Positions 34,889-43,754 of a stretch of DNA of 60,142 bases are shown here, piece by piece. The stretch covers positions 1 to 60,142 of the forward strand of contig JAJDEV010000078.1 of the NCBI GenBank assembly GCA_029259605.1, in the 5' to 3' direction. The first letter of the stretch is position 1, and each line of letters begins with the position of its first letter. The stretch is from Planctomycetota bacterium. Lineage in GTDB: Bacteria > Planctomycetota > UBA1135 > GCA-002686595. The position numbers and the translations under genes were made by a program. Under the pieces are notes generated by a model. The model saw only the letters and a program-made list of their open reading frames with translations. It searched no databases and had not been told where the DNA came from.

Positions 34889-36087
34889 GCGAGGAAGATC
34901 GCGTGCGCGAGGCACCCGACGCAGCGCGCCCGACTCCGATCCGCACGGACGCTCGGCCGAGCAACGTCGAGGACACCGACAAGGTTCTATCGGAGTCCCA
35001 GGCGAACGCGCTGATCGAGTCGCTGAGGAAACCGCTGACGGTTCGTTCCGTCGCCCTGACCGTCCTGACGATCCTCGCGTGCCTCTATGCGCTACGCGTT
35101 GCGCGCGTCTTCTTGCTGCCCATCGCGGTCGCGATGATGCTGAAGTTCCTGCTGGCGCCGTTCGTGCGCTGGTTGACGAAGCTCCGCATCGCTCCGCCGA
35201 TCGGAGCCGCCGTCGTACTCGCCGGTTTCTGCGGCGCGGTAGGGTACGGCAGCTACGTGCTCGCGGACCCGGCGCGGGCGTGGCTCCGCGAGCTGCCGCA
35301 CAGCGTGAGCGAGGCGAGCTGGAAGCTGCGCGACTTCAAGGACTCCGTCAACGAGGTCACCTCGGCCGCGAAGCAGATCCAGGAGTTGACGAACGTCGAC
35401 GAGGAGGTCGCCGCCCAGGGAGCGGACATCGTCGTGCAAACCAAGCCCGCGCCCGCGACGAACAACGCCATCGTGGGCAGCGCCTGGCGCGCCGGGGGCG
35501 CGGTGGTCGTGACGATCCTCCTCTTGTACTTCCTCCTCGCGAGCTACGACTCCTTCCTGCGCAAGCTCGTGGGCATGCTCCCGAAGCTGCGAGAGAAGAA
35601 GATCGCGGTCGAGATCGTCCGCAGCGTCGAGCAGCAGATCTCCGTCTACGCTCTGACTGTCACGCTGATCAACCTCGCTCTCGGAGCCGTCGTCGCGCTC
35701 GCGCTCCACTTCGCCGGGATGCCGAACCCGTTGCTGTGGGGCGTGATGGTGGCGTTCCTGAACTTCATCCCGTACGTCGGTGGCTTGATCGGCGTCGTGA
35801 TCATCGGCCTCGCCGCGATGCTGACGTTCCCCACCGTCGGGCACGCGCTCGTTCCGCCGCTGGTGTACGCCGCGCTCAACGGAATCGAGGGCATGGTGGT
35901 CACGCCGCTCCTCCTCGGCCGCCGCTTCTCCCTGAGCCCGGTCGCCGTCTTCCTCTGGTTGCTCCTTTGGAGCAGCCTGTGGGGCATTCCGGGCGCGTTG
36001 CTCGCCATGCCGATGCTGGTCGGCTTGCGTATCCTCTGCGAGAACATCCGTCCGCTCGCGCCGCTCGGCGAGTTCCTGGCCCGCTGA
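34885..36087 (+). CDS. AI-2E family (TqsA/PerM-like) transporter
   Basis: 400 residues from TTG 34885, which overlaps the preceding stop (TTGA). It has eight predicted transmembrane segments with the family layout: VFLLPIAVAMMLKFLLAPFVRWL near the start, a periplasmic helical loop, and the diagnostic C-terminal half with LLWGVMVAFLNFIPYVGGLIG and WGIPGALLAMPMLVGLRILCE. Family members export small molecules or ions, and some affect autoinducer or Na+ efflux. It is the last gene of the operon and converges on the MlaA-fusion gene 31 bp away. Confidence 0.9.
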   Translation: MSEEDRVREAPDAARPTPIRTDARPSNVEDTDKVLSESQANALIESLRKPLTVRSVALTVLTILACLYALRVARVFLLPIAVAMMLKFLLAPFVRWLTKLRIAPPIGAAVVLAGFCGAVGYGSYVLADPARAWLRELPHSVSEASWKLRDFKDSVNEVTSAAKQIQELTNVDEEVAAQGADIVVQTKPAPATNNAIVGSAWRAGGAVVVTILLLYFLLASYDSFLRKLVGMLPKLREKKIAVEIVRSVEQQISVYALTVTLINLALGAVVALALHFAGMPNPLLWGVMVAFLNFIPYVGGLIGVVIIGLAAMLTFPTVGHALVPPLVYAALNGIEGMVVTPLLLGRRFSLSPVAVFLWLLLWSSLWGIPGALLAMPMLVGLRILCENIRPLAPLGEFLAR

Positions 36088-36118
36088 ACGGACCGACGCC
36101 CCGAGGCGCGGACGCAAC

Positions 36119-38083
36119 CTACTCCGCGCCGTTGCCGCCGGGGTCGTCGTCGGCGTCCTGATCGAGCATCGCGCCGATCACGCCTCGCAGATACTCGCCG
36201 TGGAGGTTGCCGAGGTGACCGCCCTCCTCGAACAACGTCAGCCGGTCCCCGAGCGTCTCGCGCAGCCACGCGACGTCCTCGGGCCGCAGCAGGAAGTCGT
36301 TCTCGTTCGCGAGCACGCGCACGCGCTCGTCGGCGCGCAGCTCGTCCGCGACCGCGCGCAGGTCCGTGCGTTCGAACATGCGGCGCCCACCGCCCTCGTC
36401 CAGCGTGATGCGGTCGTCGCGCGCGGCGAAGTACGGCAGCAAGAACGCATAGAAAAACTCCATGAAGGAATAGTGGGAGACTTCGCGGAACGCGGGCGCC
36501 ATGTTCCAGCGCGAGCGACGCGTCAGCAGCACGCCCGCGTCGAAGAGCTCCTGTGACTGGAGGATCAGGTTCTGCAGATCGAAGCGGAACGCGATGCCGA
36601 TCAGGAAGCGCGCCTCGTCGTTGGTGAACGGCAGCTCGAGCCCCGGCCGAAGATCCCCGTTGGAGAGATACAGCACCTTCGCGTAGATCTGCTCGATGCG
36701 CGCAGCGCGCTCCTCGGGCGGAAACGACAGCGGCGTGTTGTAGAAGCGGTCGAGCTGGAGCAGCGCGTGCTCGAAGTTCACCGGCGAATTGAGCGCGAGG
36801 AAGAGCTCGAACTCCATCAGCGCTTCGTGCTCGCGACTGACGCTACGGTCCGCGCGCTCGTCGCCGTGGGCCGCGATCAGGAGCGCCTCGTACGCGCCGA
36901 GCGATATGCCTGCGAGGCGCCTCTCCTGGAGGCGCCCCGGATGCCGCACCTCGAGCTCGGCGTCGATCGCCGTCAAGGCGACGTGCACGTCGTACGCGTC
37001 GACCGGTCCGAACCCGGGTACGGTCACGCTCGCGCCGAAGCGCATGAACTCCCAGTTCGTCGGGCTGGAGATCGCGACGACAGAGTGCCCACGCTCGTAC
37101 GCGACCTCGGCGATCGCCACGGCCGAGTCGCCGAGCCGGTTGCCGCCGAAACCTGGCAAGACGAAGAGCAGCGGCGCGGGCTCCGGCTGCAGCCAAAGGC
37201 TGAAGGGCAGCGCGGGTCGCGCGTGGTCGAGCCGGACGTGCTCGGTCCGCGCGCGTTGGGCGAAATCCGGATCGCGCGGCGCGAGGAAGACCGCGTTCAG
37301 CGTCTGCGTCGGGCCGCCGTCCTCCGCGCGCCACTCGAAATTCGTGAGGTCGACCTCACGCTGCAGCGTGTAGAGCGTGCGGCCGGTCTGATACGCGTCG
37401 TACGACGAGTCGATGAGCCGCAGGTCCGACGCGACGTGGTTGCTGAGCTTGTTGTAGCCGCGCACCACGCTCGCCGGGAAGAAGTAGAAGGCGGGGTCCG
37501 CGAGCGCCTCGGGCACTTCGCTCAACCCGTCGCGCATCGTGCTCGGACCGAGGAACGGCAGGAACACGTACGTGCTCGGCTTCCACCCCCACTTCGCGAA
37601 CGTCTGCCCGAAGTCCTCGGGGTACGGGTGCAGTCCCCACGACTGCGCGGGGTCGAACAGGCCGAACAACCCGACCGTCGAGTTGATCGCGAACCGCGAG
37701 ACCTCGACGCCGCCCTCGCGCAGGTTCCCCTGCAACAGGTTGTTCAGGAAGCGCGTCGGGAAGAGCAGGTTCTCGAACGCCTTCGCGACGTGCGTCCGCA
37801 CCGGCCGCGGCAGGAAGGCCCGATACACATGCGCCGTCGGCGCGATGAACCAGAGCAGGAGCTCGTAGTTCACCCACGCGGTGACGCGGTTGAGCGGCTC
37901 GAGCGGATCGTCGACGTGCGGGAACTCGACCTCCTCCGCCTGGAAGTGGGCCGCGCCCGGCCCGTCGTAGCTCGACCAGTCGCGCTCCCGGTACTCGACC
38001 GTCGCGCAGGCGAGCACCATGGGGACGAGCATGACCCCGGCGAGGAACCGGCGAGCGCGCGCGGCATGCGTTGATCTGGACAT
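36119..38083 (-). CDS. MlaA (VacJ)-type lipoprotein fused to an alpha/beta-hydrolase-like domain
   Basis: 654 residues from ATG 38083; the lipobox gives Cys26 (VPMVLAC). Residues ~55-250 are an MlaA domain: DPLEPLNRVTAWVNYELL, RPVRTHVAKAFENLLFPTRFLNNLLQG, GLFDPAQSWGLHPYPEDFGQTFAKWG and YVFLPFLGPSTMRD. MlaA removes misplaced phospholipids from the outer leaflet of the outer membrane. Residues ~300-640 look like an alpha/beta hydrolase: LLFVLPGFGGNR (oxyanion region), nucleophile elbow GISLGA with Ser394, and late LFEEGGHLGNLHG with a likely catalytic His. MlaA proteins are normally ~250 residues without this part. A lipid-handling lipoprotein plus hydrolase suggests a surface lipase or acyl hydrolase; this is inference. 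Last gene of the leftward operon. Confidence 0.85.
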   Translation of the reverse strand: MSRSTHAARARRFLAGVMLVPMVLACATVEYRERDWSSYDGPGAAHFQAEEVEFPHVDDPLEPLNRVTAWVNYELLLWFIAPTAHVYRAFLPRPVRTHVAKAFENLLFPTRFLNNLLQGNLREGGVEVSRFAINSTVGLFGLFDPAQSWGLHPYPEDFGQTFAKWGWKPSTYVFLPFLGPSTMRDGLSEVPEALADPAFYFFPASVVRGYNKLSNHVASDLRLIDSSYDAYQTGRTLYTLQREVDLTNFEWRAEDGGPTQTLNAVFLAPRDPDFAQRARTEHVRLDHARPALPFSLWLQPEPAPLLFVLPGFGGNRLGDSAVAIAEVAYERGHSVVAISSPTNWEFMRFGASVTVPGFGPVDAYDVHVALTAIDAELEVRHPGRLQERRLAGISLGAYEALLIAAHGDERADRSVSREHEALMEFELFLALNSPVNFEHALLQLDRFYNTPLSFPPEERAARIEQIYAKVLYLSNGDLRPGLELPFTNDEARFLIGIAFRFDLQNLILQSQELFDAGVLLTRRSRWNMAPAFREVSHYSFMEFFYAFLLPYFAARDDRITLDEGGGRRMFERTDLRAVADELRADERVRVLANENDFLLRPEDVAWLRETLGDRLTLFEEGGHLGNLHGEYLRGVIGAMLDQDADDDPGGNGAE

Positions 38084-38112
38084 GTTCGAGGCCTGCGGCC
38101 GACGAGCCGGCT

Positions 38113-38802
38113 TCAGGACGGGATCGCGTCCTCTCCGAGCGGGCGCGGGTCTTTGACGCGCAGGCTCTCGGCCCAATCGCGCTGGAAGTCGCGGTCGAAC
38201 CTCCGGTGGATCGTCGCTGTCACGGCGAGCGCGAGCACCGCGCCGAGCGTCGCCAAGGCCATGTCCTTCTGCGCGTCCCACACGTCGCCCTGCGTGCCGA
38301 GGTATGCCTGCCCCAGATCGCCGCCCATCACGAGCGCCGCGCCCCACTCGATGAGCTCGTACAGCATCGACGTCGACATCACGACGTCGAGCGGAAAGAA
38401 GTAGCCCCAGAACCCACGCGCCTCGGCGACGCGCACGAAGAGCTCGCGGAACGGATAGGCGAGCAGCAGCCCGTACGAGAAGTGGACCAGCCGGTCGAAG
38501 TGGTTGCGCTCGAATCCGAGCCGCGCGGACAGCGTCTCGCCGGTGAGCTGCTCGAACCACGCGTCGTACGGGACCTCGGAGTATGTGTAGTGCGCGCCGA
38601 GCTCGTGCAGCAACAGGAACGCGAAGATCAGCGTGTACGAGATCCGCGACAACGGCATGCGCCGCGCCGACAACACGAGCGCGAGCACGCCGAGCGCGGC
38701 GAGCGCGTTCTCGATCGCCCAATCCTCTCGATACGCAGGCGCGATGCCGAGCAGCACGGCGACGACCAGCAGAACGACCAGGAGCACGAGGGGATAGCGC
38801 AT
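38113..38802 (-). CDS. DUF2238 (YjdF-like) membrane protein
   Basis: 229 residues from ATG 38802, with about six transmembrane segments. Family signs are LLHELGAHYTYSEVPYDAW, GFERNHFDRLVHFSYGLLLAYPFRELF and STSMLYELIEWGAALVMGGDLGQAYLGTQGDVWDAQKDM. Function is unknown in the family. It is 29 bp from the MlaA-fusion gene and follows the small membrane protein genes in the same direction. Confidence 0.85.
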   Translation of the reverse strand: MRYPLVLLVVLLVVAVLLGIAPAYREDWAIENALAALGVLALVLSARRMPLSRISYTLIFAFLLLHELGAHYTYSEVPYDAWFEQLTGETLSARLGFERNHFDRLVHFSYGLLLAYPFRELFVRVAEARGFWGYFFPLDVVMSTSMLYELIEWGAALVMGGDLGQAYLGTQGDVWDAQKDMALATLGAVLALAVTATIHRRFDRDFQRDWAESLRVKDPRPLGEDAIPS

Positions 38803-38848
38803 GCGACGCCGGGGAGCGTACCGCGCGCGTCCTCGAACGGCACGCCGC

Positions 38849-39049
38849 TCACCTGGAGCCGCGACCCAACCCGCCGAGCCCGGCGATGGTGGCCACACCG
38901 CCGCCGATCAGCAGCCAGATGGACTTGTCCGTCGGCTCGCCGGTGAACAGGCGCGAGAAACTCGAGCTGACGGAATCGGCTTCGATCACGCCGAGCGCCA
39001 GAAGAACGACGCCGGCGACGAGCAGTGCGAGGGAGAGTGGCTTGTTCAT
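38849..39049 (-). CDS. DUF3185 small membrane protein
   Basis: 66 residues: MNKPLSLALLVAGVVLLALG, a short loop containing SSSFSRLFTGEPTDKSIW, and a second membrane helix LLIGGGVATIAGLGGL. This is the two-helix DUF3185 pattern with the conserved PTDKSIW stretch. Such genes often accompany stress-induced envelope proteins. Function unknown. Confidence 0.85.
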   Translation of the reverse strand: MNKPLSLALLVAGVVLLALGVIEADSVSSSFSRLFTGEPTDKSIWLLIGGGVATIAGLGGLGRGSR

Positions 39050-39070
39050 GATTCGTGGTACCGCTCGGGA

Positions 39071-39223
39071 TCAGTCGACGACTCTGCGACCTCCGATGAC
39101 GCGCAGAAGCAGCGAGATGAGCGCGATCACGAGCAGGATGTGGATGAACCCGCTCATGGTGTAGCCGGAGACCATTCCGAGCAGCCAAAGAACGATGACG
39201 ATGACGGCGACTGTGGAGAGCAT
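39071..39223 (-). CDS. lmo0937-family (DUF5670-type) 50-aa membrane protein
   Basis: The frame from ATG 39223 encodes 50 residues: MLSTVAVIVIVLWLLGMVSG, then YTMSGFIHILLVIALISLLL and RVIGGRRVVD. The two helices around GYTMSGFIHILLVIA identify the lmo0937-type family, found across bacteria and usually stress-induced. AAGGA lies about 10 bp upstream of the start. It is 21 bp ahead of the DUF3185 gene in the same operon. Confidence 0.88.
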   Translation of the reverse strand: MLSTVAVIVIVLWLLGMVSGYTMSGFIHILLVIALISLLLRVIGGRRVVD

Positions 39224-39307
39224 TGTGCTGGTCCTTGCTTGTGTTGAGCGAATCCGATTCGCGTCGTGGGAACTCGGTCGTGAACGTGACCCGTGAGGGC
39301 GCGCCTC

Positions 39308-39637
39308 TCAGATGACGACGAGCAGGAGCACGATGACCCCGCCGATGGCCAGCCACTTCCATTCGTGGTCGGTCGGGCTGGAGCCTCCGCGCAGTGCCGC
39401 GAGCGTGGTGCTGTTGCGCTGAGCGGTGGCGAGCTGCGCGCGCTCGTCGGCTCCGAACGGACCCGGCGCGTCGACGCGTCCGGCGCGCAGAGCACCGAGG
39501 CTCGGGTCGAAGCGCGCGTGCAACGCGATCGCATCCGCCGGCGCGAGCCCTCGGGCGTTCGAGGGCATCACGATCGGCAGCGAGGGTCCCGCGAGAGCGG
39601 CGACGTTCAGGGCGAGGGTGCAAAGAATGGCATGCAT
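39308..39637 (-). CDS. Small secreted/membrane protein of unknown function
   Basis: 109 residues from ATG 39637 with AAGGAAGTGA upstream. It has an N-terminal signal-like segment (MHAILCTLALNVAALAGPS), a central polar region (NARGLAPADAIALHARFDPSLGALRAG ... ADERAQLATAQRNSTTLAALRGG) and a C-terminal helix WKWLAIGGVIVLLLVVI. I recognise no family. It starts 4 bp after the C39-like gene. Confidence 0.7.
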   Translation of the reverse strand: MHAILCTLALNVAALAGPSLPIVMPSNARGLAPADAIALHARFDPSLGALRAGRVDAPGPFGADERAQLATAQRNSTTLAALRGGSSPTDHEWKWLAIGGVIVLLLVVI

Positions 39638-39641
39638 GAGT

Positions 39642-40322
39642 TCACTTCCTTTGTAGTGACGTGTTGTTCGGGAACGGTGGGCTCGCGGCGACGGCGCGCG
39701 GCTGGCTCGCAGCCAGCTGCGCCTCTTCCCGCGGGCAAGCCAGCAGGGTGAAGCGCTGGCAGAGCGCCCACCTACGGTCGAACACGGTGACGGGCACGAC
39801 GACCTCGCCCTTCTCGGGGTCGAGCAGGATCACGTTGCTGCGCTCGTCGTCGTAACCGAGTACGAGTTCGTAGTGATGGACCGCTGCGTCGTTGGAGACC
39901 ATGACGAGCGGCGGCCGTCCGGCGTCGACGTGCGCGTAGATCCCCGTCGCCGTGCGGTCGAGGCTGCCCGTGAACAGGTAGACCTCGAGACCGAGCGCCT
40001 CCAACGCCGCGCGGACCTCGTCGCCCGAAAGACCGGCGTTGTCCTCCGCCGTGCGCGCCAACTCGACGCGTTGCTCGTCGGGGACGTCGATCCCCCAGTA
40101 CTGGCACAGGGCCGAGATCGAAGCCAAGCCGCAGTCGTAGAGCGCGTCCTGGCGCACGAGCGGCAGGTCGAGCCGAACGGCGCTCTCCGAAAGAGGCGCC
40201 GCCCGCATCGGCGTGGCGTTGCAACCTGCGACAACGAGCAACAGGAGGCCGCACGCGAAGGCCTGGGCGGCCGCGGCGCGATGCGCCTCACGGGTATTCA
40301 AGTCTGTCTTCTCTTCCATCAT
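39642..40322 (-). CDS. C39-like cysteine peptidase lipoprotein
   Basis: 226 residues from ATG 40322, with GGCGGAG 6 bp upstream. A charged N-terminus precedes a lipobox ending at Cys34 (LLLLVVAGC). The papain-like C39 fold is shown by LPLVRQDALYDCGLASISALCQYWG (Cys64), His150 in VHHYELVLGYDDE, and a following Asp. C39 domains usually cut double-glycine leaders within ABC exporters; a free lipoprotein form points to envelope proteolysis of an unknown target. It is the first gene of the leftward sigma-54 operon, whose promoter lies at 40450-40464. Confidence 0.82.
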   Translation of the reverse strand: MMEEKTDLNTREAHRAAAAQAFACGLLLLVVAGCNATPMRAAPLSESAVRLDLPLVRQDALYDCGLASISALCQYWGIDVPDEQRVELARTAEDNAGLSGDEVRAALEALGLEVYLFTGSLDRTATGIYAHVDAGRPPLVMVSNDAAVHHYELVLGYDDERSNVILLDPEKGEVVVPVTVFDRRWALCQRFTLLACPREEAQLAASQPRAVAASPPFPNNTSLQRK

Positions 40323-40449
40323 GGAGTTCTCCGCCCCCGGTCGAGCGTGGCGTTCCAGGTCGGAGTGCGCCGACTCAGAGGGCCTGGTAGCTGAACGTCT
40401 CGTGCGCCGATCGAAACGCTGGCATCGGGCTGCGCTCGCCCAGGAGAAG

Positions 40450-40464
40450 GCAACGTGCGTGCCA
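40450..40464 (-). promoter_or_regulatory. Sigma-54 (-24/-12) promoter of the leftward envelope operon
   Basis: On the minus strand: TGGCACG-CACG-TTGC, a full match to the consensus. It lies 108 bp from the conserved element at 40573-40637. Predicted start is near 40438, about 115 bases before the C39-like gene. Confidence 0.8.
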
Positions 40465-40572
40465 CCGTCGACGAGCAGTGACTCGCAGAGCTCGTTCGAA
40501 CTCGTCACGCCATCGGGGAGCACACCGGAGGAGTGTGAGACGCGTTCCGCGCATCACGGGACGGCGTGCGCG

Positions 40573-40637
40573 TCGGGTTCGGGTGGGTCCAACAGAGTCG
40601 AACTGACGTAGTGCCCGATCACTCTGATGGAGGTGGA
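40573..40637. promoter_or_regulatory. 65-bp conserved element, copy 2 (candidate sigma-54 activator site)
   Basis: It matches the copy at 33462-33526 at 57 of 65 positions. It lies between the leftward promoter at 40450-40464 and the rightward promoter at 40786-40800, at 108 and 148 bp. One site could therefore serve both directions. The conserved ATCACTCTGAT core is an inverted repeat. Confidence 0.75.
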
Positions 40638-40785
40638 GTCCGCGCCGCGAATCCATCCGCGTTTCGCGCGACGAACTTGGCAGCGCCGACTTCGTGCCGA
40701 TCGCCCGACGCGCATGCTGCGCACGCGCTCGCCGAACGCCGGCTGCTCGATCGCGCGGCGGCTCGATGCGCTCTGGCTCGCGCGG

Positions 40786-40800
40786 CGGCACAAGGCTTGC
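40786..40800 (+). promoter_or_regulatory. Sigma-54-like (-24/-12) promoter of the 40861 gene
   Basis: CGGCACA-AGGC-TTGC keeps the invariant GG and GC with correct spacing; the first base and seventh base differ from the best consensus. Predicted start near 40812 gives a leader of about 50 bases. Confidence 0.6.
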
Positions 40801-40860
40801 GAGACAGCCTCACGAACCAAGACCAACGCACCCGACCTAACGATCGGAACGAGACATTCC

Positions 40861-41577
40861 ATGAAGACCCGAAGCGTACGATTGCCCGCCCTTGCCACCC
40901 TCCTTGCCGGCGTCCTGATGACGGCCCCGACGACTGCCCAGGAGGCGAAAGCCCCCAAAGCCCAACCCCAAGACGCGGCCGTCATGAAGGCGAAGCTCGG
41001 CGCGCCGCTGACGTTCAGCGTCGAAGGCCTCACAGCGGAGAACCTCGAGAAGGTCACCAGCAGCCTCACGTCCCTGACGGAGAGCTTCTATGCGTGCCCG
41101 AACTGCAAGCACATGGCCGCCAAGGCGGGCAAGTGCACCGGCTGCGACGTCGCGCTCCAAGCCAAGAAGGAGCCGATCCTCTTCGAGGCCGTGCCGTCCG
41201 TCAAAGAAGCGAACGTTCGCCTCACCCCGTTCGCCGCACGAACCCTGAGCTACTCGATTCTCGAGAGCGCGATGAAGAAGAACTCGGTCGGGATCAACGG
41301 CGCGACGTTCCCGCTCGCCGGTGAATCATGCCTCGTACTCCGCGGCGGCACCTCGGACGACGTCAAGTCCGTCGAGAAGGCGCTGAAGGACTCGGACCTC
41401 TTCTCGAGCGCGAAGGCCAGCTACGACGCGGAGTCGACCGAGATCCATGTCGTGGTTCGCGCAGCCGCGAAGCCGCCGATGCACGACAAGGTCGCCGCGG
41501 CCATCGAGGCACTCGAGACCAAGGCAATTCTCGCGGACGTGGTCTGGGGTCCGAAGCGGATGGCAGCCGCAATCTGA
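40861..41577 (+). CDS. Secreted protein with CxxC-CxxC metal-ribbon motif
   Basis: 238 residues from ATG 40861, signal peptide ending TAPTTAQ. After a first alpha/beta segment (LTFSVEGLTAENLEKVTSSLTSLTES) comes FYACPNCKHMAAKAGKCTGCD. Its two CxxC pairs resemble a zinc ribbon or the heavy-metal-binding domains of metal efflux systems. The second half (SCLVLRGGTSDDVKSVEKALKDSDLFSSAKASYDAESTEIHVVV) looks like a ferredoxin-like HMA-type repeat without its metal Cys. Probably a periplasmic metal-binding protein. It is monocistronic, with a strong terminator downstream at 41712. Confidence 0.7.
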   Translation: MKTRSVRLPALATLLAGVLMTAPTTAQEAKAPKAQPQDAAVMKAKLGAPLTFSVEGLTAENLEKVTSSLTSLTESFYACPNCKHMAAKAGKCTGCDVALQAKKEPILFEAVPSVKEANVRLTPFAARTLSYSILESAMKKNSVGINGATFPLAGESCLVLRGGTSDDVKSVEKALKDSDLFSSAKASYDAESTEIHVVVRAAAKPPMHDKVAAAIEALETKAILADVVWGPKRMAAAI

Positions 41578-41711
41578 TCCCGATGCTGGTCTCGACCAGC
41601 ACCTCGAGCTCATCTGAGAACGAAGCGACTCCGCTCCAAGAAGAGCTTCCCCATCGATCGGCATTTCCCTCCTCAGCCGAGAGAACCGGGGTCGCGCGAC
41701 ATCAGGTGACG

Positions 41712-41755
41712 GCCGGGCGCTCGGGGCAACCCCCCCGGGCGCCCGGCTTCTTTCT
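41712..41755 (+). terminator. Rho-independent terminator after the 40861 gene
   Basis: A GC-rich stem (GCCGGGCGC pairing with GCGCCCGGC, extended by GGGG/CCCC) with a short loop is followed by TTCTTTCT. It separates the sigma-54-controlled gene from the activator gene at 41917. Confidence 0.8.
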
Positions 41756-41916
41756 GCATCGAACCTCGGCTTCGGAGTTCGTGCGTCGACAACGGCGAGC
41801 AGCGCGCGAAGGCCCGCACGGCTACCCCAGCCCGGTCGGCTCGCGTTCTCTCGGAAGCTCGACGATGCGTCCTTCGAAATGAAGTACCGTCCCTCCAGTC
41901 GCGTGGGAGAGACGCA

Positions 41917-43590
41917 ATGGACGCTCGGGACCTACATCACAAAGAAATTCTGGAGCTCGATCCCGACGGAGGGGTGATCCGATTCGCAGGACAGCGCGCG
42001 CTCCTCGTGGACGCGGTCGCGATGGGGCTCCTGCGAAAGTACCTCGTCGAGAACTTCGGCGTCGCCGCCGCTCGCACCGTACTCACGCAGTTCGGCTTCG
42101 CCCACGGTTGGCGGATGGCCGAGGCGCTGCAAGCGGAGTTCAAGTGGAAGAGCGAGGAGGACTGGCGCCGCGCGGGACCGCGCATCCACATGCTCGGCGG
42201 CCTCTTCCGCGTGGAGCCTGGCGAAGAGGACCCGCTCTCCGCGGCGGGCACGACCGTGCTCGCGTCCTATGAAGCCGAACAGCACGTCCTGCACTTCGGT
42301 CGCGCCGACGCCGCCGTGTGTTGGACGATCTCCGGCCTGACCAGCGGCTACGTCAGCCGCACGGCCGGCAAGGACATCTACGTCCTCGAAGATCGTTGCA
42401 TGGGCAAGGGCGACGCGGCGTGCCACCTCGTCGGGCGCACTCCCGAAGAGTGGGGTGACGAACGCGAGGAAGAGCTCGGGTTCTTTCGCGCGAAGCACCT
42501 CGCGGAATGCCTCGACGTGTCGCTCGGACGCGTGACGGAAACGCTCAAGAAGGCCGAGAAGAAGCTCCGCGCGCATCGACGAGCGTTGGTACGCGTCGCC
42601 CCCGACGTCGACGAGCCGCTGGGGATCATCGCCAAGAGCCCGCGGATGTCGGAGGTCGTGGACCTCGCACGCCGCGTCGCCCAAGTGGACGCGACGGTCT
42701 TGATCACCGGCGAGAGCGGGTCCGGCAAGGAGCGCATCGCGCGGCTGGTTCATGACGAGTCGACGCGCGCCTCCGGACCGTTCATCGCCGTCAACTGCGG
42801 AGCCATCACCGAGTCTCTGTTCGAGAGCGAGCTCTTCGGACATACACGTGGCGCGTTCACCGGAGCTACGCACGATCGCCCGGGGCTGTTCGAAGCGGCC
42901 AACCGGGGAACGCTGCTTCTGGACGAGGTCGGTGAGATCGCACCCGCGATGCAGGTCAAGCTGCTGCGAGCGCTTCAGGAGGGCGAGGTCCGACGCGTCG
43001 GCGAGAACAAGAACCGGCCGATCGACGTGCGCATCTTGGCCGCGACGAACCGTGATCTGGATCAGCACGTCGCGGGCGGTGCGTTCCGGCAAGACCTGTA
43101 CTACCGGCTCAAGGTCGTCGAACTGAACGTTCCTCCGCTGCGCGAGCGCAACGACGACATCCTGCCCCTCGCCCGAGTCCTGCTCGCGAGTGCGGCGATT
43201 CGGATGAAGCGCAACGTCTCGGGCATCTCTCCGCGCGCCGCGGATCAACTCCTGCGGTACGAGTGGCCGGGGAACGTGCGCGAGCTCGAGAACGCAATGG
43301 AGCGCGCGGTCGCCCTCGCGCGCGGAGGACGCGTGGACCTCGACGACTTGCCCGAAGAGGTTCGACGCGCGGTGCCCACACCGGTGCTCAAGACGGGCGC
43401 GGTGCAGCCCCTGGACGACGTCGAGAAGGAGTACATCCTCGCCGCGCTCGCCTCGAACGGAGGGAACCAAACCCACACCGCGCGGCAACTCGGCATCGGC
43501 CTCGCGACCCTGAATCGCAGGCTCAAGAAGTACCGCCTGGTCCGCGACACCAAGGAAGTCGTGCCGGCGAGCCCACGAGCCGGGCGCTAG
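41917..43590 (+). CDS. Sigma-54 enhancer-binding activator with XylR_N/V4R sensor
   Basis: 557 residues from ATG 41917 with GGGAGAG upstream. Residues ~15-180 form an XylR-type N-terminal plus V4R sensor; Cys161 and Cys169 lie in [17 protein letters not shown], the usual metal/ligand end of V4R. A coiled linker ([24 protein letters not shown]) leads to the AAA+ domain: GESGSGKE at 265-272, the sigma-54 contact loop GAFTGA at 312-317, and LLLDEVGE near 333-340. A Fis-type helix-turn-helix ends it ([23 protein letters not shown]). XylR/DmpR relatives bind small aromatics; the ligand here is unknown. It is the obvious candidate to act at the two 65-bp elements nearby. Confidence 0.93.
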   Translation: MDARDLHHKEILELDPDGGVIRFAGQRALLVDAVAMGLLRKYLVENFGVAAARTVLTQFGFAHGWRMAEALQAEFKWKSEEDWRRAGPRIHMLGGLFRVEPGEEDPLSAAGTTVLASYEAEQHVLHFGRADAAVCWTISGLTSGYVSRTAGKDIYVLEDRCMGKGDAACHLVGRTPEEWGDEREEELGFFRAKHLAECLDVSLGRVTETLKKAEKKLRAHRRALVRVAPDVDEPLGIIAKSPRMSEVVDLARRVAQVDATVLITGESGSGKERIARLVHDESTRASGPFIAVNCGAITESLFESELFGHTRGAFTGATHDRPGLFEAANRGTLLLDEVGEIAPAMQVKLLRALQEGEVRRVGENKNRPIDVRILAATNRDLDQHVAGGAFRQDLYYRLKVVELNVPPLRERNDDILPLARVLLASAAIRMKRNVSGISPRAADQLLRYEWPGNVRELENAMERAVALARGGRVDLDDLPEEVRRAVPTPVLKTGAVQPLDDVEKEYILAALASNGGNQTHTARQLGIGLATLNRRLKKYRLVRDTKEVVPASPRAGR

Positions 43591-43754
43591 CCTCGGTCGC
43601 GCTGGGTCATTCTCTCCGCCGCGCCGAGCGGTGTGCAGGCTCGGACTCACAGGGCGAGCCGCCCGGGTGATACGCTCGACGCGCGTGCGCGGCCGGCATT
43701 CGCGTCCGAGCGCACTCCCCCTCCCCACTCGTTCCCCCTCCGTGGTCAGCAGCC

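Noticed and set aside
41578..41916. A third copy of the 65-bp element or a sigma-54 promoter in front of the activator gene
   Set aside because: I found neither in the interval; only a small hairpin near 41585 and the terminator at 41712 are visible.
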